A DNA stretch of 25,418 bases from an uncultured Christensenella sp. (GCA_910584975.1 CAJUEA010000022.1:1-25418), one strand, 5' to 3'; numbered from the stretch's first letter, positions 1-8,498 are shown. Translations and numbers: made by a program. The notes: generated from the sequence alone by a model not told the origin.

Positions 1-983
1 CCCTCTTTCAAATCAGCCACAATTCTTGCTCTTGCCTCGTCTCTATCCAAACCACAATACTTGCCAGCATGTTCATTCATACTGCCGTCATCATTCATAA
101 TGCGGATAACTTCCAAATTATGTCTCAAGCCAACCTCAAAGTCATTAGGGTCATGTGCTGGAGTAATTTTTACTGCACCACTACCAAAGTCAAGCTCAAC
201 ATACTCATCTGCAATAACAGGAATTTGTTTGTCAGTTAATGGCAAGCAAAGCATCTTGCCAATGATGTCCTTATATCTCTCATCTTTAGGATTTACGGCA
301 ACTGCTGTATCGCCAAGCATTGTTTCTGGTCTTGTTGTTGCAACAACTAACTCTCCACTGCCATCTGCAAATGGATATCTGATATGCCACAAGAAAGAGT
401 CTTGCTCCTCATATTCAACCTCTGCATCACTAAGTGCAGTTTTGCAAGAAGGACACCAATTTATGATACGGTCAGCCTTGTAAATCAAGCCTTTGTTATA
501 CAAATTTACAAACACATGCTTAACAGCTTTGGTTAGGTTGTCATCCATTGTAAAAGCAAGCCTGCTCCAATCACAAGAAGAACCAAGCCTTTTTAGTTGC
601 TCAACAATTCTGCCACCATATTGCTCTTTCCATTGCCAAGCACGCTCCAAAAATCCATCTCTGCCAACATCTGCCTTTGTAAGCCCGTCAGCTTTCATTT
701 TTTCAACAATTTTAACCTCTGTGGCAATAGACGCATGGTCAGTACCAGGCAACCACAATGTAGAATACCCCTGCATACGCTTAAATCTTATGATAGTATC
801 TTGAATACTATTGTTAAGAGCATGTCCCATGTGTAATTGTCCTGTAATATTTGGTGGTGGAATTACGATGGAAAAAGGTTGTTTTTTGCTTGAAACTTCT
901 GCTCTAAAATAACCTTTTTTCTCCCATTCCTTATATAATTTTTCCTCAAACTCACGAGGATTATAAGTTTTTGACATATCCAT
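1..983 (-). CDS. valS: Valyl-tRNA synthetase, N-terminal part (cut by window edge)
   Basis: Charges tRNA-Val with valine in the cytoplasm and edits misacylated threonine. The reading frame is open from the start at 983 to the left window edge, giving about 327 of the roughly 880 residues usual for the family. The class I signature HMGH is at residues 51-54 in the context PPPNITGQLHMGHALN. A GTDHASIATE segment follows, then a Zn-type NWCPSCKTALSD stretch and the start of the editing domain (ATTRPETMLGDTAVAV, ITPAHDPNDFEVG). ATG 983 is chosen because AGGAAGG at 991-997 sits 7 bases upstream; ATG 977 is also possible but worse spaced. It is the last gene visible in the leftward block, 31 bases after the small membrane protein. 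The KMSKS half lies outside the window. Identification is by recognised motifs and is secure. Confidence 0.96.
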   Translation of the reverse strand, partial: MDMSKTYNPREFEEKLYKEWEKKGYFRAEVSSKKQPFSIVIPPPNITGQLHMGHALNNSIQDTIIRFKRMQGYSTLWLPGTDHASIATEVKIVEKMKADGLTKADVGRDGFLERAWQWKEQYGGRIVEQLKRLGSSCDWSRLAFTMDDNLTKAVKHVFVNLYNKGLIYKADRIINWCPSCKTALSDAEVEYEEQDSFLWHIRYPFADGSGELVVATTRPETMLGDTAVAVNPKDERYKDIIGKMLCLPLTDKQIPVIADEYVELDFGSGAVKITPAHDPNDFEVGLRHNLEVIRIMNDDGSMNEHAGKYCGLDRDEARARIVADLKE

Positions 984-1014
984 AACTATACCTTCCTAAT
1001 TTTTCTCTCTTTTA

Positions 1015-1278
1015 TTAACTTACAAAAAGCACTGCAAGTAAAGCACCGATAACTGCAACCAAGAATGCAACAGACTTTACAATTAAACCAACATTTGCAA
1101 GCTTTTTATCATCTGCGTCTTTAATTTTTAATGTGATATGATATGCGATTTTGTTGCTAAAAATCAAAATGATTACACCAAGCAACATCACCACAAGTCC
1201 ACTAATCACATAAGGACTTTTAAACCTTTGCCAATTCCACTCAAAAAAAGTGGATATCAAATAAACAAAATTAATCAT
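1015..1278 (-). CDS. Small two-helix membrane protein, unknown function
   Basis: An 87-residue protein that I do not recognise. It has two clear hydrophobic segments, about residues 23-41 and 66-86, joined by a short charged loop (KIKDADDKK). The short N-terminus is rich in aromatic residues (FFEWNW). A ribosome binding site, AAGGAAA, lies just upstream of ATG 1278. It sits between pgsA (79 bases upstream) and valS (31 bases downstream) on the same strand, so co-transcription is likely. By inference it is an integral membrane protein with both ends on the same side. Its position beside pgsA is suggestive of an envelope role but does not show one. No catalytic motif is visible. Confidence 0.7.
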   Translation of the reverse strand: MINFVYLISTFFEWNWQRFKSPYVISGLVVMLLGVIILIFSNKIAYHITLKIKDADDKKLANVGLIVKSVAFLVAVIGALLAVLFVS

Positions 1279-1357
1279 TTTTTCCTTATTGTAAGCAATT
1301 GAATAAAATTTTTTTGGATTAACATATTATTTCATTATCATTGCATAAAAGCTAAAA

Positions 1358-2149
1358 TTAAGTATCACTTTCTTGCTTTTCTTCCAAAAGCACATTGTTG
1401 TTATCTTCTCCTGTATCGCAATCACATTTCTTGTTAGTATCAAGTTTGCAATCGCAGTCGTCATCAACATTGTGTGCACCATCCTCACACTCACAAACAC
1501 TTTCCACCTGTGCGTTCACAATCACATCTTTTTGAGTATTTGTTTCTGTTGGCACTGCTTTAAGTCTTTTTCGCGCAAGTTCTTTTTTTCGAAAAGCAAA
1601 AAATTGCATTGTATAAATTGTTGCCGTTACTATTGCAAAAGTTGCACCAATCATAAGTATTACATTGACGGCAATATCATATGCGTTATTCACTTCGCCT
1701 TTAAAAAATGCAAGCACAATTCCCAAAGAATTCAAACAAGTTGCACCTTTTCCAAAGATATTTGACTGCAACACATAGTCACTTTTGAAAATTTTGACTA
1801 TTGCACTGCCACCAAGCACCATATATGTTTCCTTAATGAAGAAAACCATAGGGAATACCCAGCTGATTTTTGCGATGATTGTAAGACAAAGCAATGTTGA
1901 CACTTGCAAAAGCTTATCAGCAATAGGGTCAGCAATTTTACCAATATCACTGATAAGATGATAATGTCTTGCAATAAAGCCATCTACCATATCAGTGATT
2001 GACGCAAACATAAACAATCCAAACGCAATGTAAACATTGTTTGGAATGTTTGTATCAAGCATAAACCAAATAAAAAATGGCACACATAAAATCCTTATGT
2101 AAGTCAAAATGTTTGGTATGGTAAAAATCTCTTTTTTGCTAAACTTCAT
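1358..2149 (-). CDS. pgsA: CDP-diacylglycerol--glycerol-3-phosphate 3-phosphatidyltransferase with CxC-rich tail
   Basis: Makes phosphatidylglycerophosphate, the committed step to phosphatidylglycerol, in the membrane. The CDP-alcohol phosphotransferase signature is complete: D53, D56-G57, A60-R61, G70, D74 and D78, in DMVDGFIAR and GKIADPIADK. Several hydrophobic helices cover residues 10-185. ATG 2149 is preferred over the upstream ATG 2194 because AAGGTGA lies 5 bases before it and the family begins with a short basic segment followed by IPNILTYIRI. The catalytic part ends near residue 200, the normal family size. A further 63 residues form a hydrophilic acidic tail with three CxC pairs (C219/C221, C232/C234, C242/C244) surrounded by Asp and Glu. 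That extension is unusual for the family and may bind metal. The gene lies 79 bases after the YkvI-like gene. Confidence 0.93.
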   Translation of the reverse strand: MKFSKKEIFTIPNILTYIRILCVPFFIWFMLDTNIPNNVYIAFGLFMFASITDMVDGFIARHYHLISDIGKIADPIADKLLQVSTLLCLTIIAKISWVFPMVFFIKETYMVLGGSAIVKIFKSDYVLQSNIFGKGATCLNSLGIVLAFFKGEVNNAYDIAVNVILMIGATFAIVTATIYTMQFFAFRKKELARKRLKAVPTETNTQKDVIVNAQVESVCECEDGAHNVDDDCDCKLDTNKKCDCDTGEDNNNVLLEEKQESDT

Positions 2150-2228
2150 ATATTTCACCTTCAGTAAAACTAATACTACAAAGTAGTATATCATATTTTT
2201 ATTTATTTGTAAACATTTTATTTAAATA

Positions 2229-3206
2229 TTATATTAAAGTTTTCAATTTGTTGTTTTTGATTTTAATTTTGTTTTTCATAGAGCGAAACATCTCTACAAT
2301 CAAAATGCAAACTATAAAAACGCAAACAACAATACCTATTTCTCCAATCATTCCGTAACTAAAAGCAACCACATCCCCAAAATCAAGTCCGTCAAAATAA
2401 AATCCTAATACAAAACATAACAAAAACACCACAAATTTGTTTGGCAAAATTTTTAGAATCATATCGGAAAATGCCCTGCTTGAACCAATGAGAGTTGTGA
2501 AAATCGCAAGGTATACCACCACAGCAGCAAGACTGCCAAGTCCAAAACTTCTTGCCACTTCAAACACGGGCATATTTGAGCCAGTTGCTTGCATACTTAT
2601 CGTGTAACAAATGCTCATCAAAAGTCCCATTATTATTGCAACAAGACATCCCGTCAATGCAATTTGTTTTGCAGACAAAGTGTCTCCTTCTTCGCTCATA
2701 AAATACCCACCAAGCAACATATTCATTCCTGCATATTTAAGTGAAGAAGAAAGGTTCAATCCTGCATAAATTTGCCCTCCACTGACAATTAAAATAATTA
2801 GCATAATAACAACAATCATAGGTACAATGACAAGATTAAGCAACTTGATTAGCCTCATATCATAAAGCATTAAAATGGCAACAACAAAGGCTGTAAAAAT
2901 GCCAAAATATTTGATTCCAAATTGTGTATAAATAAGTTCTCCCACACCACTCAGCATAACGCAATATGTTACACAAGAAGACAAAAACACCACGATTTTC
3001 AAAAGGTTTTTTGTCCATTTATACTTGTTTTGCAATCTGCCAAACAAGCAAAAAATAACGCTCAATACCCCCATAATACAGCTTGCTAAAAGCACAGACA
3101 AATAACCACTGTTTTTAAAATAAAGCACAATTTCGCTGCCTGTTGCAAAACCGGCACCGATTACTACTCCAACAAATAAAAACACCAATTTAAAAACATG
3201 TCGCAT
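2229..3206 (-). CDS. YkvI-like integral membrane protein (APC superfamily)
   Basis: A 325-residue protein that is almost entirely hydrophobic, with about ten membrane helices and a basic C-terminus (MKNKIKIKNNKLKTLI). The N-terminal FVGVVIGAGFATGSEIVLYF matches the first-helix GAGFASGQE-type motif of the YkvI family, which is distantly related to amino-acid/cation symporters of the APC fold. The substrate is unknown. The length is close to the family norm of about 340-350. ATG 3206 is the only reasonable start, but no Shine-Dalgarno sequence precedes it. Instead the codon lies in the arm of a perfect 10-bp inverted repeat at 3199-3224, so initiation may be controlled. Upstream neighbour: a TPR-like gene ending 150 bases away. 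Downstream: pgsA. The family call is from motif recognition; the transport role is inferred. Confidence 0.75.
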   Translation of the reverse strand: MRHVFKLVFLFVGVVIGAGFATGSEIVLYFKNSGYLSVLLASCIMGVLSVIFCLFGRLQNKYKWTKNLLKIVVFLSSCVTYCVMLSGVGELIYTQFGIKYFGIFTAFVVAILMLYDMRLIKLLNLVIVPMIVVIMLIILIVSGGQIYAGLNLSSSLKYAGMNMLLGGYFMSEEGDTLSAKQIALTGCLVAIIMGLLMSICYTISMQATGSNMPVFEVARSFGLGSLAAVVVYLAIFTTLIGSSRAFSDMILKILPNKFVVFLLCFVLGFYFDGLDFGDVVAFSYGMIGEIGIVVCVFIVCILIVEMFRSMKNKIKIKNNKLKTLI

Positions 3207-3224
3207 ACTAAATTGTATGCGACA
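3199..3224. promoter_or_regulatory. Perfect 10-bp inverted repeat over the start codon of the YkvI-like gene
   Basis: Arms TGTCGCATAC (3199-3208) and GTATGCGACA (3215-3224) flank a 6-base loop. The start codon of the minus-strand gene (3206-3204) lies inside the 3' arm of the transcript. In the minus-strand RNA the stem is followed by TGTTTTTAAATT, so it resembles an attenuator or terminator as well as an operator. The arms are richer in G/C than the surrounding spacer, which makes chance less likely. The rest of the spacer 3225-3356 shows no gene. Confidence 0.6.
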
Positions 3225-3356
3225 AAAATAATTTTATAAGTTTTTAAACTAAATTGCGTGTTCTACACATAAAATAACAATTATAAATATGAATATAATT
3301 AATCTATGCAAAAATAAAACTCAAAATATTTGCGTTTAAAAAATGAAGTTTTTTTA

Positions 3357-5084
3357 TTAATCTTCCACAATCTTATCAGCAATTCTTTTAATCAAATTTT
3401 CAAACATATCGTCATCGTCTTGATCATAGAATACGCCTTCTTTTTTGATAATGGAAATGTACCTTTTCAGTCTTTTTGGGTTACACTCCACAAGCCTTGC
3501 GACATCACCAATCACATCATCACTTATAATCAAATATGAATTACAAATGATTGCTGCCGCAAGTGTAAACGCATCTTGAAATTTTCTTTTTGACTCTGAC
3601 ATTGCATTCAAAAGTTCGTTGGTAGATGTGTGCAAATCGACAGAAAAACTTGCCAAATTCAAGCCACAATAAGCAAAGGCATACATATATGCATCTTGAT
3701 AGCACTTTGGAAAATCCTCAATTCGTGGGATTGGCTCAAACTTTTCACTGTTAACGCCACTTGCACTCACAAAAGTAAAATCAGCAACTCCACAGCTAAG
3801 CAATGCGTACAAAATGCCTGCTTTCATAATATCCGAAATATTTCTTGAATAAACAATCGATACGATTTTTGACGGATTTTTCAAAGTAAATTGATCTTTA
3901 TAAAGCAATAAAAAGTCAATAACATCTTCCTCGTCAGAAGTCATAATCAACAAATTCAAAGTGTCCCAATAATCGTCAAAACTGACTTCTTTGTTGTTCA
4001 AAACTTTTAAACCCAATTTAATTTTATTGTTGTTAGCCACATACCATAACTCGTCTGGCATAAAGCTTGATGCATTTATTTTTAGTTTTTTTACATCAAT
4101 CATCTCATTGGAAACAATATGCCTGCAAATTGCACCAAGTCCAAGATCGCCATAGGCAAGGTTAATTTTTGCAACCAGTTTTTTTGCCTCTGCCCTATAT
4201 CCCAGTTTCAAATTTGCAATAACTTGCATCCAAAGTATATCGTGATTGTATCTACATTCAAACTCTTTTACATAATCTGCAATGATTTGCAAACATTTTT
4301 TGTAATCGCCATAGCCAGAAACAACTTCGCAAACATTTTTTAATGTGTAAAGACTTTCAATTTTCAAAGTCAACATTTTTGCATAATGTTCTCTTCCATC
4401 AAAATCTTTATCGCCGTGCTTTGTTGCCAAATAAATTGTTATAGCGTCCAAATCTTCAGGGAAATACTCCAATTTTTTTTCGCATATTTCAAGCACTTTC
4501 TTCTCATTAAAAGTTGTCATATACAAAAAAAATAGTTTGTCATATGCTTGCATATCCTCAGGATATTTTGTCCTTATATGCTCAAACAAATCCACTGCCT
4601 CATCAATCTCGCCACGATACAGCATTTGTTGTGCTTGTTCGTGCAAATAGTTCATCCTAAATTCATCATCCACCAAGGCAATGTTTTGCTCCTTCTCTTG
4701 TGGCAACAAGCTGTTGAAAAAGTTTATCAGTTCATTGTCGCTGTTTTTAAGCTCAACCAAAGAGGCATATGCCATAAAAGCATCCTTAAAACAATTTACC
4801 TCATTAAGCAACATATAAACTTTTGCAAGTAACCCCAATGCCTCGCCGTTTTTTGAATCATTCAAAAGTGCAAATTGAAAAGCTACAACTGCCCTATCAT
4901 AGCACTCCCATATCACATATATCCTGCCAAGCATAACATAAAGTTTGCTTTTATTATCTGAGGAAAACAATTCAATTTTGTCAGTTATATATGTTACAAA
5001 TGACCAATATTCACAATTTTTGAAAAGTTTTTGAGCTTTTTCAAACACAAAATTTTCATCAAATGCACATTCAAAATTAATCAT
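3357..5084 (-). CDS. TPR-like helical-repeat protein, unknown function
   Basis: A 575-residue soluble protein with no signal peptide or membrane helix. The N-terminal half is built of amphipathic helix pairs resembling tetratricopeptide repeats, for example YDRAVVAFQFALLNDSKNGE followed by ALGLLAKVYMLLNEV (about residues 60-95), and IDEAVDLFEHI followed by YPEDMQAYDKLFFLYMTT (about residues 160-190). The C-terminal half is also helical but less regular and has no enzyme motif I recognise. AAGGAGG lies a few bases before ATG 5084. It is 44 bases downstream of hslO, so co-transcription is likely. By inference it is a scaffold or adaptor; no partner can be named. In some Firmicutes such TPR proteins bind peptides, but nothing here shows that. 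Confidence 0.72.
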   Translation of the reverse strand: MINFECAFDENFVFEKAQKLFKNCEYWSFVTYITDKIELFSSDNKSKLYVMLGRIYVIWECYDRAVVAFQFALLNDSKNGEALGLLAKVYMLLNEVNCFKDAFMAYASLVELKNSDNELINFFNSLLPQEKEQNIALVDDEFRMNYLHEQAQQMLYRGEIDEAVDLFEHIRTKYPEDMQAYDKLFFLYMTTFNEKKVLEICEKKLEYFPEDLDAITIYLATKHGDKDFDGREHYAKMLTLKIESLYTLKNVCEVVSGYGDYKKCLQIIADYVKEFECRYNHDILWMQVIANLKLGYRAEAKKLVAKINLAYGDLGLGAICRHIVSNEMIDVKKLKINASSFMPDELWYVANNNKIKLGLKVLNNKEVSFDDYWDTLNLLIMTSDEEDVIDFLLLYKDQFTLKNPSKIVSIVYSRNISDIMKAGILYALLSCGVADFTFVSASGVNSEKFEPIPRIEDFPKCYQDAYMYAFAYCGLNLASFSVDLHTSTNELLNAMSESKRKFQDAFTLAAAIICNSYLIISDDVIGDVARLVECNPKRLKRYISIIKKEGVFYDQDDDDMFENLIKRIADKIVED

Positions 5085-5128
5085 TTTACCTCCTTTTTAT
5101 TTTCAAACCTTATAACAATAATGAATAT

Positions 5129-5995
5129 TTAATTGTTTAAAATCTCTTTTATTTGATTTTTATTAAATGAATAATATGTATTACAAAAATCGCAATGAAT
5201 TTCAATTTTTTCCTCATGTTTCAAAATATCTTCAATCTCCTTTTTATCCAAAGATCTCACGATATTTTTCATTCTTTCTTCACTGCATTTGCACTCAAAT
5301 CTTGGTGTAATAGGTGGCATAAGTTTACATTCAAAATGACCAAAATTATCATCAATGATTTGCTCTGCACTTTTTTCTGCAAGCACAGCACCAAAATCAG
5401 TGAAATTTCTTACAATATCTTGAAGAATAACAATATATTCTTCCTCACAATTTGGCATTGGTTGTACAATAATCGCACCACAAGAATTTACTTTTCCATC
5501 TTTTATAATCGCACCACTTGCAACTGCTGAAGGCAATCCCTCACTGGTTGTAAAATAATAAGCGAAATCGCTGTCAATAGCACCATTCACTAATTGAGTT
5601 TTGCCAACATAAGGATTTTTTAACCCAAAATCCTTAATCACGGTTATGCTACCATTTGTACCAACGCATTCTTTTGTGTCATATTTGCCATTAGCATTCA
5701 TTTTGACATCAGGCTTTGCATTTTGCACAAAACCTCTAACAACACCACCTGTTTCGCCAGCAACAATAATTTTGCCACATTTTCCGTCACCTTCAACAGT
5801 AACACTCAATCTTATGTTTGTGCCTTTAATTCCACTTGACAAAAACGCACCAATTGCAAGCACTCTGCCAAGCACCTCACTTGCAGCATCGTTTGTTTGT
5901 TGTTTGCTTATTGCAACTTGAGTCAAATCAGTTGCATTTACCACACTGACAATGGCTTTGCCACCAAATAAAATCGCCTTTTGTATTATATCCAT
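5129..5995 (-). CDS. hslO: Redox-regulated chaperone Hsp33
   Basis: A cytoplasmic holdase that unfolds and becomes active on oxidation. The 288-residue length is normal for the family. The C-terminal zinc/redox switch is intact: C235-x-C237 (FECKCSEE), a linker of 30 residues, then C268-x-x-C271 (HCDFCN). The N-terminal core carries typical segments (VLAIGAFLSSGIKG, GECG-like EGDGKCGKI, FAYYFTTSEGLPSAVASGA). ATG 5995 has AGGTG 4 bases upstream and starts with the expected DIIQKAILF. It lies 30 bases after the methyltransferase gene and 44 bases before the TPR-like gene. The identification is secure; the operon is inferred from spacing only. Confidence 0.95.
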   Translation of the reverse strand: MDIIQKAILFGGKAIVSVVNATDLTQVAISKQQTNDAASEVLGRVLAIGAFLSSGIKGTNIRLSVTVEGDGKCGKIIVAGETGGVVRGFVQNAKPDVKMNANGKYDTKECVGTNGSITVIKDFGLKNPYVGKTQLVNGAIDSDFAYYFTTSEGLPSAVASGAIIKDGKVNSCGAIIVQPMPNCEEEYIVILQDIVRNFTDFGAVLAEKSAEQIIDDNFGHFECKLMPPITPRFECKCSEERMKNIVRSLDKKEIEDILKHEEKIEIHCDFCNTYYSFNKNQIKEILNN

Positions 5996-6025
5996 ATCGC
6001 ACCTGTTGTTTATTTTAATATTTAA

Positions 6026-6745
6026 TCAAACTGCTTTTTTGCAAACAAAAAGCAATCTCGAACTTGTTTCACTGCACTCTTCAAAAGTTTCGCCATCAAA
6101 AACTGACACCTCAAAACCTACATTGTTCAGCAGACTTGTCAGCATATCCTCATTATGAAAATACTGAATATGACTTTCATCTGCCCTTTTATACACTTCC
6201 CCACACGCCTCAAACATAGTTATATCCATTTGCACACAATCACTTTTCAGCTGATTTGTCCACAAATATGTAAACTCGTCTGTATCCTCAAAAAATACAT
6301 TGTTTCCAATGATATTTTTCAGCTTATATTCACTGCTGATGTCAAAAATAAAATGTCCACCTGTTTTGATATAACTGCTTATTTTTGCAAAAACATTTGA
6401 CAAATGTTTTTTGTTTATGTAGTTAAAGCCATCACATACAGCAATCACAGCATTGACTTTTGAAGGAGGTGCAAAGTTTTTTATGTCATCTTGTACAAAT
6501 TGAATGTATTTTCTGTTTTTAAAGTTGTTTTCAACAGCTTTTTCAAGCATTTCCTTGCAATTATCCACGGCAATCACGCTATCTGCAACCTTGACCAAAT
6601 ATGAAGTAAAAGCACCACTGCCACACGCAAGTTCAACGACTTCCCCGGTCAAGTAGTGCTTAGTAAATTCAAAATATTTTGGGTAGTCAAAGTCAGTATT
6701 AGCATAATCGTAAATTCTTGCTATAACTGAATAAGCATCCATCAT
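6026..6745 (-). CDS. Class I SAM-dependent methyltransferase
   Basis: A 239-residue soluble protein with a Rossmann-type methyltransferase fold. Motif I is VVELACGSGAF (residues 36-46), the acidic strand-2 end is IAVDNCKEML, and the motif II/III region is IQFVQDDIKNF and VNAVIAVCDGFNYI. The DGFNYI-type motif and the overall length resemble small-molecule methyltransferases of the Methyltransf_25/UbiE-like group; the substrate cannot be read from the sequence. Two adjacent ATG codons (6745 and 6742) both fit AAGGA at 6751-6755; the first is used here. It begins 18 bases after the membrane protein gene and ends 30 bases before hslO, so a shared transcript is likely. Confidence 0.85.
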   Translation of the reverse strand: MMDAYSVIARIYDYANTDFDYPKYFEFTKHYLTGEVVELACGSGAFTSYLVKVADSVIAVDNCKEMLEKAVENNFKNRKYIQFVQDDIKNFAPPSKVNAVIAVCDGFNYINKKHLSNVFAKISSYIKTGGHFIFDISSEYKLKNIIGNNVFFEDTDEFTYLWTNQLKSDCVQMDITMFEACGEVYKRADESHIQYFHNEDMLTSLLNNVGFEVSVFDGETFEECSETSSRLLFVCKKAV

Positions 6746-6763
6746 CTTCTTCCTTTGTTCATT

Positions 6764-7843
6764 TTATTTTTCATTTCTATCATAGTTATCTGCTTTTCTA
6801 TTATATTTGTTAGATTTGCCAGATTTTTTGTTGTTTATTTTTGATTGTTTTCCTGCATTTTTGTTTGCCATTTTTGTTTGTTTGCGTTTTTCTTTTTCTT
6901 GAAGATAAAGCATATTTTGATATAACACTTCAGTATAGTTGTCTGCTGCATAAACACCAAAACATTGAATTGAAGTTGCATATGCTGCAAAGCCAAACAA
7001 AGCAAAAGTTGCAAGCAAAAGCATTTTTGTGATTGATGACCAAATAAACGCAATTGGCAAACCAATCCAAAGTATTGAAAGCATTGTTGCAGGTAAAATA
7101 AGTGCTATTGCAAGCAAAATGCTGTTTTTGATTTTGACTTTGTTTGAAAAATCATACATTGTAACCATTGGCAAATACATAAGCATAAAATAAACTACCA
7201 AAATTGCAATTAGGCACGCAAAAATCATAACAAACCACATATACCAAGTTGTCATTCCTGCAATATTCATATACAAATAACCAAAGATTGATGCAAGCAC
7301 TCCATAAGCTGCAACGCCAATTACTGTGAAAGCAAGAAGATATTGCCACCAATATTTTTTTATACCACGGAAGAAATGACGGAATTTAACTTTTGCACCC
7401 CATGCAACATTTCGGCTGGAATAAAACAAACCTGCCATTCCCACACCCATAAGACTAAAACAAGGAATAATCAAAGAGTAAAACATCAATCTGAACAAAT
7501 AAATTCCTCTGATTGCAAGGGTTGTGTCATTTGTGCCACCTGTAAAGCCAAAGCCTAAATCTCCAACAAAGTTAAATCCACTTTGTAAAATCCATCTTTG
7601 TTCCAATTGTGGCATAATAAAAAATACAAATGCAATAAAAGGAGCAGCAAGCAACAAGCACATAATGTTTTGCAAAACAAGCGAACCATAATTCGCCCTA
7701 AAAGTCTGCCACCAATGACGGAAAAATCCTGTTTGAATTGCAGGCCTATTTATGCTTAAATCACTGCCCAAAGTCATATTTTGCAAAACTTTGGCTGCAA
7801 ATGATGGTTTATTTGATTTTTGACCATTAACTGCTTTTGCCAT
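6764..7843 (-). CDS. Multi-pass membrane protein, possibly YesL/DUF624-like
   Basis: A 359-residue protein with a hydrophilic N-terminus of about 45 residues. About six membrane helices follow (for example SLVLQNIMCLLLAAPFIAFV, FACLIAILVVYFMLMYLPM, ILLAIALILPATMLSILWI). The last ~45 residues form a strongly basic Lys/Asn tail (KEKRKQTKMANKNAGKQSKI). The pattern of a FFRGIKKYWWQYLL-type segment between helices and a VTMYDFSNKVKIKNSILLAIAL segment recalls DUF624/YesL proteins, but I hold this only weakly. AAGGAG lies 6 bases before ATG 7843. It is the first gene of the leftward block. No convincing promoter was found in the 300 AT-rich bases before it. Function is unknown. Confidence 0.6.
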   Translation of the reverse strand: MAKAVNGQKSNKPSFAAKVLQNMTLGSDLSINRPAIQTGFFRHWWQTFRANYGSLVLQNIMCLLLAAPFIAFVFFIMPQLEQRWILQSGFNFVGDLGFGFTGGTNDTTLAIRGIYLFRLMFYSLIIPCFSLMGVGMAGLFYSSRNVAWGAKVKFRHFFRGIKKYWWQYLLAFTVIGVAAYGVLASIFGYLYMNIAGMTTWYMWFVMIFACLIAILVVYFMLMYLPMVTMYDFSNKVKIKNSILLAIALILPATMLSILWIGLPIAFIWSSITKMLLLATFALFGFAAYATSIQCFGVYAADNYTEVLYQNMLYLQEKEKRKQTKMANKNAGKQSKINNKKSGKSNKYNRKADNYDRNEK

Positions 7844-8155
7844 AAAAAACTCCTTAGCCTATTTGTTTAAAGTTAAATGTAAAATATTATATTAAATACT
7901 AAATATCTATATTTGAATTTTATTGTCATAAAATGTCGCAAAGCCATATATTGTATCAAATGCAATATTGTATTTGTAATCAATTATGTAAAAAATTTTC
8001 AATTTCTGCAAAAAATTGACTTTAACACATATGAAAAAATGCATTATACATATTATTTTTGACAATTTAGCCACTAAGTTACATAATTTTTCATTTTACT
8101 ATCTTATACTATACACTAAATTTTAAAAAATATCAATTAAATTGCAACAAATCTT
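7844..8155. other. AT-rich divergent spacer without a gene
   Basis: The spacer separates the leftward block from the rightward lysine genes. It is strongly AT-rich and I see no open reading frame with a ribosome binding site. TATAAT-like hexamers occur on the minus strand (7886-7891), but no matching -35 lies at a normal distance. The promoter for the leftward genes is presumably here but cannot be assigned. Confidence 0.5.
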
Positions 8156-8184
8156 TTGACAAATTAAAAAAAATGTGCTATTAT
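8156..8184 (+). promoter_or_regulatory. Promoter of the lysine riboswitch transcript
   Basis: A consensus -35 TTGACA (8156-8161) and a -10 TATTAT (8179-8184) are separated by exactly 17 bases. Transcription would start near 8191, about 15 bases before the riboswitch P1 stem. This is a close match to a housekeeping sigma-A promoter. Confidence 0.85.
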
Positions 8185-8200
8185 TGTGTAAAATAAAAAA

Positions 8201-8367
8201 TATGCTAATAGAGGAGCAATCAGCAAAAGTATGTCAGCCAATTGGTATGCAATTACCGACTGCCAGAAAGGGTATGGTTGCCGAGGTCTTAATCATATTG
8301 CAGTGATTAAGGTTGGGTATAAGGCTAAATCCTTATAACTGTCATCGTGGATGAAGTGCTATTATGC
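8201..8367 (+). promoter_or_regulatory. Lysine riboswitch (L box) upstream of asd-dapA
   Basis: The conserved blocks of the lysine aptamer appear in order: AGAGGAGC near 8210, AAAGTAT, CAGAAAGGGTATGGTTGCCG with GCCGAGG near 8280, GGTTGGGTATAAGG near 8313, ACTGTCATCGTGG near 8337, and a closing GTGCTATTA. A P1 stem can be drawn from TAATAG (8206-8211) and CTATTA (8359-8364). It sits between a consensus promoter and an intrinsic terminator and precedes asd, a lysine-pathway gene. By known behaviour of the class, lysine binding should favour the terminator and lower expression. The class is recognised from its conserved sequence blocks; no covariance model was run. Confidence 0.9.
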
Positions 8368-8390
8368 TGGCAATAATCAAAGATTTTATT

Positions 8391-8418
8391 GCAGTACGAT
8401 AGTCGTGCTGCTTTTTTT
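8391..8418 (+). terminator. Intrinsic terminator of the lysine riboswitch expression platform
   Basis: A 9-bp stem GCAGTACGA / TCGTGCTGC (8391-8399 and 8403-8411, one G-U pair) has a TAG loop and is followed by seven T (8412-8418). A competing stem, GCAATAA (8370-8376) with TTATTGC (8386-8392), overlaps its 5' arm and could take part in switching. It lies 80 bases before the asd start codon. Confidence 0.85.
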
Positions 8419-8498
8419 GATTATAATCAATTCAATCAATAAATAAGGCAAAATGCTTTGTTTAAATAAATTTTTGATTTTAATTTTTGGAGGCATAT

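Noticed and set aside
1373..1765. Plus-strand Cys/His-rich frame opposite pgsA
   Set aside because: It is the complement of the pgsA coding sequence. Its cysteines come from the antisense of common codons, and it has no ribosome binding site.
8175..8365. GTGCTATTAT occurs twice, in the promoter (8175-8184) and in the riboswitch P1 region (8356-8365)
   Set aside because: One copy is explained by the -10 box and the other by the P1 stem. No function requires the similarity, and ten bases is within chance for this composition.
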